Made by a program: the position numbers and the translations under genes
Shown here: positions 8,356-16,107 of the stretch, piece by piece
Layout: each line of letters opens with the position of its first letter
How positions within the stretch are numbered: position 1 is the stretch's first letter
The notes under the pieces: model-generated
Told to the model about the DNA's origin: nothing
Seen by the model: only the letters and a program-made list of their open reading frames with translations
Databases searched by the model: none
NCBI GenBank assembly: GCA_963696665.1
Contig: CAVOLE010000028.1
Coordinates: 248,001-312,000 of the forward strand
Source of the DNA: Roseiarcus sp963696665
GTDB lineage: Bacteria > Pseudomonadota > Alphaproteobacteria > Rhizobiales > Beijerinckiaceae
Reading direction: 5' to 3'
Length of the DNA stretch: 64,000 bases

Positions 8356-8856
8356 ATGAGCGTGGTGGATCCGGACGCCAGAAGCGCGAATTTTCGCCTC
8401 GCGATGCGCGAATTCGCCTCAGGCGTCGCGATCGTGACATGCGCGAACGGAAAAGAGCGCGCCGGCTGCACCGCGACTGCGCTGGCTTCGCTCTCGCTCA
8501 CGCCCCCCTCGCTCGTTGTTTGCCTCGAGCGTTCATCGTCGACGCTGGCCGTACTGATGCAAGCCGGCGCCTTCGCGGTGAATATCCTTGCGGCCCAGCA
8601 CGGGGCGCTGGCCTCGCGCTTCGCCGGCCGCAATGGCGTTGGGGGCGAGGCGCGATTTGAAGAAGGCGATTGGTCTCCGCTCATGACGGGCGCTCCCGCC
8701 CTCGTCGACGCTCTCGCCTCGTTGGACTGCCGCGTCGAGGAGATTTTCGAGCGCCACACCCATGCGATCGTTATCGGCGCCGTGCAGGCGGCCCGCGTCA
8801 GCGGCAAGAGGTCAGGCCTTTTGCACTGGCGCAGCCAATTCGAGACGCTGGATTGA
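8356..8856 (+). CDS. Flavin reductase (FMN-binding split-barrel)
   Basis: This 166-residue protein has the flavin reductase domain typical of the small component of two-component monooxygenases. FRLAMREFASGVAIVTC opens the barrel, AGCTATALASLSLTPPSLVVCL is the flavin-binding core, and FAVNILAAQH and the late HAIVIGAVQAAR follow. It would reduce FMN or FAD with NAD(P)H and hand it to the divergent LLM monooxygenase. The stop codon at 8854-8856 is immediately followed by the second copy of the DUF763 3' half, so the junction of the rearrangement falls exactly at the end of this gene. Confidence 0.88.
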   Translation: MSVVDPDARSANFRLAMREFASGVAIVTCANGKERAGCTATALASLSLTPPSLVVCLERSSSTLAVLMQAGAFAVNILAAQHGALASRFAGRNGVGGEARFEEGDWSPLMTGAPALVDALASLDCRVEEIFERHTHAIVIGAVQAARVSGKRSGLLHWRSQFETLD

Positions 8857-9401
8857 ATTCAGTCTTCCGCTCGTTGCGCAACCTGCTCACCACGACGTCC
8901 GCGCGAGCGATGTGCTCAGCTCTCGCCTCCATGCGAGCTTCACTGCGGCGGCCGATCGGGGACCGGCCGACTTCGCCGAATTGCTTCTTACTCCCGGCGT
9001 CGGCGCCCGCACGGTGCGGGCGCTCGCGATGGTCGCCGAAGTGATGCGCGGCGCGCCCTATCGCTTCACCGATCCGGCCCACTTGTCCTTCGCCCATGAC
9101 GGCAAGGACCGCCATCCGTTCCCCGTGCCCCCAAGAAGTCTATGACGAGACGATCTCGGTCATGAAGGCGGCGGTTGAGAAGGCGAAGCTCGGTGAGGAC
9201 GATCGCCTCGCCGCGCTCAAGCGCCTCGACGACGAGGCCCGCCGGATCGAGAGGGCCGCCGGTCCGCCGGTTGAGGACGTAATCGCCGAAGAGCGCCGCC
9301 TCTCGCATTCGTACGGCGGCCGCAGCGTCTTCGGCTGGGAGCCGCCGACGGATGCGCTTCCGCTGGAGGGGAAGGCCAAATCGGCGTTCAAATGCGGATA
9401 A
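8857..9401 (+). pseudogene. DUF763 3'-half duplicate, frame-shifted, no start
   Basis: This is a direct-repeat copy of the second half of the DUF763 gene at 5501. It begins inside the gene at the equivalent of 6236, so it has no N-terminal half. It reads AHHDVRASDVL, then GVGARTVRALAMVAEV and HDGKDRHPFPVP. An extra C in the CCCCC run near 9127-9131 shifts frame before VYDETISVMKAAVEKAK. The rest runs in the new frame to SYGGRSVFGWEPP. It has no upstream start in the correct frame and is expected to be non-functional. Homology continues to about 9480. Confidence 0.85.
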
Positions 9402-9601
9402 ATCCGACAGAATTGGCTCGAATATCGGCCCGAGAATACGCAACGTCTTCTACGGCATGGCGAAGCCGGTGAAAGCGGTCCCCACCCCAGTGATGCAAAT
9501 CTTACCGTCAGACCGCCGAAACCGCCCGAAGGCGAAGTTTCTGGCTCGAAGAACGTTGGGTCACTTTCGACCTGGGTTTCCCTTGCGAGCCAGCCTCGCT
9601 G

Positions 9602-11260
9602 CTAGGGCGCCGGACCGCTCGCAATGACGCCGCGGCTTGTCAGGACGAACCAATCGTTGCCCTGTTTTTCAATTCGCAAGACGCGCCCCGCGCCAGGGAC
9701 AGAATCTCCGGGCGCGACCTCTTGGGGACCATCGCGACCGTTAACCACCGCGACGCCGTCCCGCACACTCTCTACGTTATAGTCTCGGAGCACGGGCCCC
9801 GGGTCGTCGGGTCTGGCTGTTTCATTCGGGGCGGAAGGTTCCGCCCTGGCCATAAGCCGCGATTGTCTCGGCGCGGCAGGCGGGAGGGGCTTGGCGGAGC
9901 TTGCGCCCGCGACGGCGACTCTCTTCTCCAACCTGTTGAGCCTTGTCGTGAGACCAGCAATTTCTGAAGCCGGCGCAGCCGCGGCGGCGATTCGCTTCTC
10001 CAATTTGTCGAGCCTCGCCACGACATCGGCCGATTCTGAGGCGGGCGGCGCCGGCAAGGCGGCTTTCTTTTCCAGCTTATCGAGCCTCGCTGCAATATCG
10101 GCAAATCTGGAGGAGGAATCCTGGTCGAAGCGCTCGCCGAGCTTATCCAAACGCGCTCCGTACTCGTGCTCGATCTGGTCGAGCCGCTCCGTCAGCTGTG
10201 CGAGCGCAGCGTTGGGGTCGCGCGTCGCGGACCGCTCCTCCTCGCCCGCGCTTCTGCCCATGACCGCCTCTAGATCCGCCTTGAGGATGTGAGCGCCTGA
10301 AGAAAGACCGGCGATCGCCTGACTTTTTGTGACGGGGATCGTCCAGTTCGGCGGCGAACCGTAAATCGCGGATACGCCGAACACCGCAAACGCCACCAAG
10401 CCGGCTCCGAGGAAAAGCGGCCTAAGGCGGCGCGATTTTGCCTTTTTCGCCTCGGGCGGCGGCCGACGATACGCCGCATCCGCAAGCGGAACAACTTCGG
10501 GCGCCGATGTTAGGGGTTTCTGTATTGCTTTGTTCCAGGAGTTGGACGCCATCGGACCCCCTGCCAACGTCGCGGGTTTGGGGGGCGCTGGACTGGCCGG
10601 CGCCGATTCGTTCACCTGCGCGCCGGCGGCTCCCGTCACCTGCTCGGCAGCGGCGCCTTTCCGGCTGAGCGCCTCAAAAAGACGCTGAGCTTTCGCGAAA
10701 TCCTTGCGATCGAGGGCCGCCAATGCGTCCTTGATGGCCTCGGCGACGTCCTTCCGTCCGACCGCTTCAAAAAGACGCTGAGCGGTCGCATAATCCCTGT
10801 CGTCGAGGGCTGCCGACGCCTCCCTCAGAGGATCAACCGCCGCCCCGTCGAACGACGCGACCGCGACCGGCGAGTCGCCAATTTCATGATTTCCGCCGAT
10901 CTTCCCGCCAAAGAAGTTTCTTTCCGCCTTGATAGAAGGCTCAGCGCGCTGCGCGATCGCCGCCTTCGCTTCGCCTTCGTCCTGGACGCCGCTAGCGGCG
11001 GAGCCCTCTCCGGACGCCGCGTCCGCGGCAGGCGCTGGAATCGCCGCCTCCGATCCCAGTGGTCTTGCGACCAATAAGTCAGAACCTTGGCCCTGTGCGC
11101 CGGTTTCCCCGTGCCCGGAAAAGTTCTCTGAATTCAAATCGGGGTTCCGTCTCGTTGAGTTGCGTCCGATGATGTTTCGTCGATACCAATCTGCCCGCTT
11201 AACAGCGCCTTGAGGACTTTTTGCGGCGGGGACGCTTTCTTCACCTCCGGCCCGCGCCAA
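9602..11260 (-). CDS. Hypothetical membrane protein with repeats and coiled coils
   Basis: I do not recognise this 552-residue protein. The N-terminal third is polar and low in order. Residues around 132-200 contain two related units, DDRDYATAQRLFEAVGRKDV and DRKDFAKAQRLFEALSRKGA, with TPR-like spacing. A charged segment and one membrane span (FLGAGLVAFAVFGVSAIYG, about residues 288-306) follow. Then come several heptad-type segments of the pattern LDKLEKR, suggesting a coiled coil. The C-terminal 60 residues (YNVESVRDGVAVVNGRDG, APGDSVPGAGRVLRIEK) form a small beta-rich domain that is likely outside the cytoplasm. The start is uncertain: TTG at 11260 opens the frame, but a better-looking start lies upstream in another frame (see next entry). 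Confidence 0.55.
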   Translation of the reverse strand: MARAGGEESVPAAKSPQGAVKRADWYRRNIIGRNSTRRNPDLNSENFSGHGETGAQGQGSDLLVARPLGSEAAIPAPAADAASGEGSAASGVQDEGEAKAAIAQRAEPSIKAERNFFGGKIGGNHEIGDSPVAVASFDGAAVDPLREASAALDDRDYATAQRLFEAVGRKDVAEAIKDALAALDRKDFAKAQRLFEALSRKGAAAEQVTGAAGAQVNESAPASPAPPKPATLAGGPMASNSWNKAIQKPLTSAPEVVPLADAAYRRPPPEAKKAKSRRLRPLFLGAGLVAFAVFGVSAIYGSPPNWTIPVTKSQAIAGLSSGAHILKADLEAVMGRSAGEEERSATRDPNAALAQLTERLDQIEHEYGARLDKLGERFDQDSSSRFADIAARLDKLEKKAALPAPPASESADVVARLDKLEKRIAAAAAPASEIAGLTTRLNRLEKRVAVAGASSAKPLPPAAPRQSRLMARAEPSAPNETARPDDPGPVLRDYNVESVRDGVAVVNGRDGPQEVAPGDSVPGAGRVLRIEKQGNDWFVLTSRGVIASGPAP

Positions 11261-11343
11261 TAGGCCAGCTCCAAGACGCCATTCCTGCCGTCAACAACGT
11301 CTTCCGCAAAACGGAAATTAGCGCTATAAATTTTCCTCGACAT
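11134..11343 (-). other. Possible true N-terminus of the 9602-11260 protein, or separate small ORF
   Basis: From the ATG at 11341-11343 a frame of 69 residues reads MSRKIYSANFRFAEDVVDG, then LELAYWRGPEVKKASPPQKV, LKALLSGQIGID. It has a more protein-like composition than the overlapping first residues of the larger frame. It ends at 11134 inside the larger gene. Joining the two near 11140-11160 would need a one-base indel, the kind seen elsewhere in this window. No family is recognised, and there is no strong ribosome site. Confidence 0.3.
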
Positions 11344-11422
11344 CAGAGAATTCGCCGGATGCCCAATGCGGAGACGAAGATGGAGCAAAAGGGCGCCACC
11401 CAAGGGGACGCGGTATTGCGGG

Positions 11423-11556
11423 CGGATTTTTTATTTGAACCGGCTCATAACCCATTGAAAAGCCTCGAATTCGGAAAAATAAACGCTAGTAAACGCTAGC
11501 AATTTACTAGCGCTTACTAGCGTTTAAGCTCGTTTATGCGCGCTTAATAGGCGTTT
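11423..11556. repeat. Phased AAACG/CGTTT repeat element, copy A
   Basis: A conserved leader (CGGATTTTTTATTT, then TAACCCATTGAAAAG and AATTCGGAAAAAT) is followed by two direct AAACGCTAGT-type units at 11481-11500. A 7-base AT-rich loop comes next, then five units in the opposite sense ending CG(C/T)TT, spaced 10 bp (11 bp for the last), from 11506. The arms 11481-11499 and 11507-11525 are complementary at 18 of 19 positions and could form a large hairpin. The same structure occurs at 28228-28379. It lies between a minus-strand gene and nfuA. Confidence 0.8.
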
Positions 11557-11602
11557 GCTTTCGCGGGATTTGGCGCCAATCCGCGTCATCGCGCCCATCG
11601 GC

Positions 11603-11735
11603 GTCATTGCGAGGAGTGAAACGACGAAGCAATCCAGGGAACGTAGGGCGACCCGCAACTCCTGGATCGCCGCGTCGCCTTAGCCCGTCCGGAAGGACGG
11701 GCGTCTCCCGACGCCCTATGGCTCCTCGCGATGAC
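11603..11735. repeat. Palindromic intergenic repeat
   Basis: GTCATTGCGAGGAG at 11603-11616 pairs with CTCCTCGCGATGAC at 11722-11735. Inner arms AATCCAGG and CCTGGAT, and the perfect hairpin GCCCGTCC/GGACGGGC at 11683-11702 with a GGAA loop, are nested inside. Repeats beginning with 'gtcattgcgagg' are common between genes in Hyphomicrobiales. Related fragments occur near 9600 and 63320. It occupies the space upstream of nfuA. Confidence 0.7.
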
Positions 11736-11819
11736 GGCGCTGCCCGGGCGTCGTGTTTAGCGCCGCCGTTGCTTGCGCCGGGACGCCGGCGGGCCTATCT
11801 AGTGTGAAGGAGTTCGTCC

Positions 11820-12383
11820 ATGTTCATCCAGACCGAAGCCACCCCCAATCCTGCGACCCTGAAATTCCTTCCCGGACGGCCGGTGATGGACGAGGGGACG
11901 TTCGAGGCGCGCGACGAGGCTCAGGCCGAGCGCTCGCCGCTCGCCAAGGCGCTCATGCAGCTGCCGGGCGTCGGCGGCGTGTTCTTCGCCAACGACTTCA
12001 TCTCGGTGACCAAGACCGAGGGCGAGTGGCAGCACTTGAGGCCCGCGGTGCTCGGCGTCGTGACCGAATTCTATCTCTCCGGCGCGCCCCTGATCGAGAC
12101 CGGCGGCGCCGACGCGGTCACGACCGGCGAGTTCTTCGATCCCAAGGATGAGGAGCAGGTCGAGGCGATCAAGGAATTGATCGAGACCCGCGTCCGTCCG
12201 GCGGTCGCCGGCGACGGCGGCGACATCATCTTCAAGGGCTATCGCGAGGGGATCGTCTACCTCAAGATGAAGGGCGCCTGCTCGGGCTGCCCGTCCTCGA
12301 CGGCGACGCTGAGACACGGAATCGAGAACCTTCTCAAGCACTTCCTCCCCGAGGTTCAAGCGGTGAAGGCGTTCGAGGGCTAA
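11820..12383 (+). CDS. nfuA: NifU-family iron-sulfur scaffold/carrier protein
   Basis: This 187-residue protein has two parts. An N-terminal Nfu_N domain begins MFIQTEATPNPATLKFLPG, and a C-terminal NifU-like domain contains VRPAVAGDGGDI and GACSGCPSS with the CxxC pair at C154 and C157. The two cysteines bind a [4Fe-4S] cluster between subunits and pass it to target proteins. This domain order is the housekeeping alphaproteobacterial Nfu and does not imply nitrogen fixation. It is monocistronic, with divergent and convergent neighbours. The start ATG has AAGGAG upstream. Confidence 0.93.
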   Translation: MFIQTEATPNPATLKFLPGRPVMDEGTFEARDEAQAERSPLAKALMQLPGVGGVFFANDFISVTKTEGEWQHLRPAVLGVVTEFYLSGAPLIETGGADAVTTGEFFDPKDEEQVEAIKELIETRVRPAVAGDGGDIIFKGYREGIVYLKMKGACSGCPSSTATLRHGIENLLKHFLPEVQAVKAFEG

Positions 12384-12482
12384 GGCGGAGATTGGCTCGG
12401 GCCCCTGTCGCCCCGCCGGAAGCAACTCGCTAATCGCGCGCAAGTCCTTGAAATCGCTCAAAACCAACTCGCTAATGGCGCC

Positions 12483-13433
12483 TCACCGCGTCGCCTTCTC
12501 CCCGCCCGCCGCGGTGATGACCGCGACGATGATGAGCCCGGTGAGCAAGAGACGCACGCCGGCGCTGACGCCGAAGGTGTTGAGCATCGTCAAGAGCAGC
12601 ACCAGGAACAGCGCCCCGCCCCAGACGCCCGGCAGGTTCGCCCTGCCCCCGCTGACCGACGTGCCGCCGATGACCACGACGGCGATCGAGGCCAAGAGAT
12701 ACTCATTGCCGATGTCGACGTTCGCCCCGCGGAAATAGCCGGCAAGCAGCGCCCCGTTGAGGCCGCCAAGCGCGCCGCACAAGGCGTAGGTCGCGCATCG
12801 CACCGGCTCGACCTTGAGGCCCGCGAGGCGCGCCGCGCGCTGGTTCTGCCCGATCGCGACGACCGAGCGCCCCCAGATCGTGCGATTAAGCGCGACGCCG
12901 GCGCCGATGGTGAACAGCGCCGTAAGGATCGCCAATAAAGGCACGCCCGCGACGACGATGTTGGTGAAATCGGCGAAGCCGGGCGGCGGCTTGATCTGCA
13001 ACCCGCGCCCGTAAGAGATGTCGATCGACTGGATAATGAAGCTCGCCGACAGCGTCGCGATGATCGGCGGGATGCGGAGCGCCCAGATCAAGAGGTAATT
13101 GGCGAGGCCAACCGCAAGCCCGCAGGCGATCGCGGCGGCGAGGCCGACGATGACCAGCCGGTCGTCGCCGCCCATCGTCTTCATCGCCACTGCGCTGGCG
13201 AGCCCGATATTGGCCGGCAGGGACAGGTCGACGTTGCCGGGCCCGAGCGTGATGACGAACATCTGGCCTACGCCGACAATGACGGTGAACACCGCGAGCG
13301 ACAGCGCGGCCGTCAGCATGCCCCCGGCGCCGTAGCCTCCGGTGAAGGCGACCGCCGCGAGCCAGACCACGCCGGCGCCGACGAAGGACCAGATCCATGG
13401 CCGCTTGAGGAGCGTCTGGAGCGCGGCGGTCAT
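12483..13433 (-). CDS. Sugar ABC transporter permease, second (RbsC family)
   Basis: This 316-residue protein has eight to ten hydrophobic segments and the RbsC-family core: QMFVITLGPGNVDLS near residue 58, then ASFIIQSIDISYGRG, and AALCGALGGLNGALL-like and VVIGGTSVSGG loops near the end. It is one of two permeases in a five-part locus with an ATPase and a binding protein. The ATG at 13433 overlaps the stop of the preceding permease gene (ATGA), showing translational coupling. Two distinct permeases per importer are typical of RbsABC-like systems for sugars and cyclitols such as those of the AraH/XylH group. The substrate cannot be assigned. Confidence 0.88.
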   Translation of the reverse strand: MTAALQTLLKRPWIWSFVGAGVVWLAAVAFTGGYGAGGMLTAALSLAVFTVIVGVGQMFVITLGPGNVDLSLPANIGLASAVAMKTMGGDDRLVIVGLAAAIACGLAVGLANYLLIWALRIPPIIATLSASFIIQSIDISYGRGLQIKPPPGFADFTNIVVAGVPLLAILTALFTIGAGVALNRTIWGRSVVAIGQNQRAARLAGLKVEPVRCATYALCGALGGLNGALLAGYFRGANVDIGNEYLLASIAVVVIGGTSVSGGRANLPGVWGGALFLVLLLTMLNTFGVSAGVRLLLTGLIIVAVITAAGGEKATR

Positions 13434-14404
13434 CGCTCCGATCCCCTGCGGGTGATGGCGACGCGCGCGGCGAGGACGATGATGAGGATCGCGCCATTGG
13501 CGGCGACCTGCCAGTCGGGCGGGATATGCATGAAGGTCAGAAGGGGCGAAGCCGCCATCGCCATAGTGAGCGCGCCGAGCACCGCGCCGATCGGCGACAC
13601 GACGCCCCCGACGAACTCGCCTCCCCCTAAGATCACGCCGGCGATGGAGAGCAGCGTATAGCCGTTGCCGATATTGGCGTCGGCCGAAGTGGTGATGCCG
13701 ACCAGCGCCATGCCGGACAGCACGCCAAAGACGCCAGCCAGCGCGAACAACGACATCTTGGCGCGCAGCAGCGACCATCCGGCGCGCTCGATCGCCAGGC
13801 CATTGCCGCCGGACGCGCGCAGGATCGCACCATAGGACGTGCGCATCAGGCCGAAATAGCCGACCGCCGCGATGATCACAGCGGCGACGATCGGGAACGG
13901 GATGAACGGCGGCTTGACCCCCATGATCGCAAGCAGCCAGCCGGGCGCCTTGCCGCCGGGCTTGGGCAGAAGGAGGATGGCGAGGCCCTGCCAGACGAAG
14001 CTCATGCCGAGCGTGACGACGATCGAGGGCAGATTGCGTAGGTAAATGAGCGCGCCGAGCGCGGCGTAAAGCGCGACGCAGCCGACCAGCGTCAGCACCC
14101 CAAGCCACGGCGTGTCATGCAGCCAGGTCGCGGCCACGCAGCAGACGAAGCCGACGAACGTGCCGATCGACAGATCGAGGTCGTTGCCCGCGATGACGAA
14201 CATTTGCGCCATGGTGGCGAGCGCGATTGGAATCGCCAGATTCAGCATCAGCGTGAAGCCGAAATAGCTGATCGCGCGCGGATTGAGCCAAGCGATGGCC
14301 GCGATAACGAGAGCCAGCGACAAGGCCGGGAGGGCAGCGCGCAGCCGCCGTCGCCACTGGGCTCCGCTCGCGCCCGCCGACGGGACAGCCGTAGCCACGC
14401 TCAT
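13430..14404 (-). CDS. Sugar ABC transporter permease, first (RbsC family)
   Basis: This 324-residue multi-span membrane protein of the RbsC family contains MAQMFVIAGNDLDLSIGTFVGF around residue 68, GMSFVWQGLAILLLP, and the late VILGGGEFVGGVVSP loop. The family motif (GxDLSxG with a glycine-rich loop between helices) is present. It ends four bases into the next permease gene and starts 2 bases after the ATPase stop, so the three genes are one transcript. It forms the channel together with the second permease and is energised by the dual-domain ATPase. Confidence 0.88.
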   Translation of the reverse strand: MSVATAVPSAGASGAQWRRRLRAALPALSLALVIAAIAWLNPRAISYFGFTLMLNLAIPIALATMAQMFVIAGNDLDLSIGTFVGFVCCVAATWLHDTPWLGVLTLVGCVALYAALGALIYLRNLPSIVVTLGMSFVWQGLAILLLPKPGGKAPGWLLAIMGVKPPFIPFPIVAAVIIAAVGYFGLMRTSYGAILRASGGNGLAIERAGWSLLRAKMSLFALAGVFGVLSGMALVGITTSADANIGNGYTLLSIAGVILGGGEFVGGVVSPIGAVLGALTMAMAASPLLTFMHIPPDWQVAANGAILIIVLAARVAITRRGSER

Positions 14405-14406
14405 GG

Positions 14407-15879
14407 TCAGGCGACGCCTGCGAAGGAGGAGTGGATCACCTGCTCTTCATTGAGTTCGTCGCGCATGAGTTCAGCGACGATCGCGCCATTGCGGAACACG
14501 TAGGCCCGGTCGCAGTTCTTCAGTTCCTCGACCTCGGTCGTGTACCAGAGGAAGGTGCGCCCGCGCTGCGCTTCGGCGCGGATGAGATCGTAGACTTCGA
14601 GCTTGGTGTTGAAATCGACGCCGCGCATCGGATCGTCCATCAGCATGATGCGCGCATCGGAGCCAAGGGCGCGCGCGAACAACGCCTTCTGCTGATTGCC
14701 GCCCGAGAGCGAGAGAATGTTGTTGTGCACGTCGGGCGTGCGGATCTTGATGCGATCGCGCCAAGCATTGGCGAGTTCGTCTTCGAGCCGGGGCGAGAGC
14801 AGGGGACCGGAGCGCAATCTCTTCAGCGACCGCACGCCGATGTTGTGGGCGATCGACCATCCCGGAAAGACGCCGTCCGACTGCCGGTCTCCCGCGACAA
14901 GCGCGACCGGCGCGCTGACGGTCGCGCCCGCGCGCGGATGCGAGGCGGCGGAGAAGGCCGCCAGCAGAAGATCGGTCTGGCCGTGACCGGCGAGACCGGC
15001 GAGGCCAATGATCTCGCCCTCGCGCGCCACAATGTCCCAATCGCCGGTCTGTCGTTTGGGGCGCACGCGAACAACGACTGGAGTTTCGCCGCGCGCTGCA
15101 CTCGCGGCCGCGGCCCGAGCCTGCGGAGCTTCGGGCTCGATGCCGCCCATGGCGCCGACCAGCTTCGCCCGGTCGAAATTGCGCGCCACATCGGCCATGA
15201 CCACCTTGCCGTCGCGCATGACGACAATGCGGTCGCAGGTCGAGAGCACCTCGCCCAGGATATGCGAGATCAGCACGCAGCTTGCGCCGGACTCGAGCGA
15301 GCGGCGGACATGGGCTAGGAGCTGCCCGGCCGTGTGCGCGTCAAGCGAGGAGGTCGGCTCGTCCAGAATGACGAGGCGCGCGCGCGCATCGGAGACCGAG
15401 AAGGCGCGCGCGATCTCGACCATCTGCCTTCGGCCTATGGTCAAGTCCTGAATGAGGTCGCCCGCCCCCACGCCGTGGCCGGGAAAGATCTCGTCGAGCT
15501 TGTCCAAGATGAGCCGCCCAGCCCTTCGGCGCCAACCAAACCCATAGATCGCTGGATGAACGACCCGGGCGTTTTCGGCCACCGTCAGGTTCGGGCAAAG
15601 CGACAGTTCCTGAAAGACGCAGCGCAGCCCCAGCGCTCTTGCGCGCGCCGAATTCCAGTGCGGCTCATCCTCGCCGTTTACGACGAATCTGCCGCGATCC
15701 GGCGCGACGCCGCCGTTCAAGATGTGCATGAGCGTCGATTTGCCGGCGCCGTTATGGCCGACGACGCCGACGCATTCGCCTTCAGCCACAGCGAAATCGA
15801 CGCCGTCCAGGGCCCGGACGGCGCCGTAAGACTTTTCGACGCCATCCAGCGTGACGAAATGGGCGGGCGGTTTAGACAT
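14407..15879 (-). CDS. Sugar ABC transporter ATPase with two ABC domains
   Basis: This 490-residue protein is the RbsA/MglA-type fused ATPase. The first domain has Walker A GHNGAGKST near residue 45, a signature region LTIGRRQMVEIARAFS and Walker B RLVILDEPTSSLD. The second domain has the relaxed glycine loop GLAGHGQTD, LSGGNQQKALFARAL and RIMLMDDPMRGVD. As in the family, the second Walker A is degenerate, so that site may not hydrolyse ATP. The ATG at 15879 was chosen; a GTG five codons upstream is also possible. It is followed by both permeases, and the binding-protein gene lies upstream beyond a gene stump. Confidence 0.92.
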   Translation of the reverse strand: MSKPPAHFVTLDGVEKSYGAVRALDGVDFAVAEGECVGVVGHNGAGKSTLMHILNGGVAPDRGRFVVNGEDEPHWNSARARALGLRCVFQELSLCPNLTVAENARVVHPAIYGFGWRRRAGRLILDKLDEIFPGHGVGAGDLIQDLTIGRRQMVEIARAFSVSDARARLVILDEPTSSLDAHTAGQLLAHVRRSLESGASCVLISHILGEVLSTCDRIVVMRDGKVVMADVARNFDRAKLVGAMGGIEPEAPQARAAAASAARGETPVVVRVRPKRQTGDWDIVAREGEIIGLAGLAGHGQTDLLLAAFSAASHPRAGATVSAPVALVAGDRQSDGVFPGWSIAHNIGVRSLKRLRSGPLLSPRLEDELANAWRDRIKIRTPDVHNNILSLSGGNQQKALFARALGSDARIMLMDDPMRGVDFNTKLEVYDLIRAEAQRGRTFLWYTTEVEELKNCDRAYVFRNGAIVAELMRDELNEEQVIHSSFAGVA

Positions 15880-15932
15880 TGTCGTCGGCGGCACGGACCG
15901 TCATGGATGGCGGGCCGGCCAGGCCGGCGCAG

Positions 15933-16085
15933 TTATTTCTTCAGATTGGCCGCGATGGCGGCTGTTGCGTCTTCGAGAGAATACTCTTTGTTGGCGACGC
16001 TGCCTACAGGCGTGTTGGCGACGGCTTCGGCGAGATGGGCCTGGTCGATCTCCAGGAAGGTGAACGCGTAGCGGCGGCCAACCGC
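15933..16085 (-). pseudogene. 3' stump of a second sugar-binding protein gene
   Basis: The reverse strand reads YAFTFLEIDQAHLAEAV, then TPVGSVANKEYSLEDATAAI and AANLKK before a TAA at 15933-15935. This aligns with the last 40 residues of the intact binding protein upstream (YLAFTQDDFEKELPNIP, GGVASHEYTQADAIAAI, KANIK). The two are similar in pattern but clearly diverged. There is no start or upstream coding sequence for the rest of the protein. The stump lies between the binding-protein and ATPase genes, suggesting that an ancestral tandem pair of binding-protein genes lost one member. Confidence 0.7.
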
Positions 16086-16107
16086 CGCCGCTCGCGGCCG
16101 CTCTTGC

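Noticed and set aside
6236..9480. Site-specific integrative element in the DUF763 gene
   Set aside because: No integrase or transposase is present and the repeats, at over 600 bp, are far longer than usual attachment sites; a simple duplication-insertion is enough.
11820..12383. nifU-like gene as a sign of nitrogen fixation
   Set aside because: The Nfu_N plus NifU-like domain order is the housekeeping Nfu carrier, and no nif genes are present.
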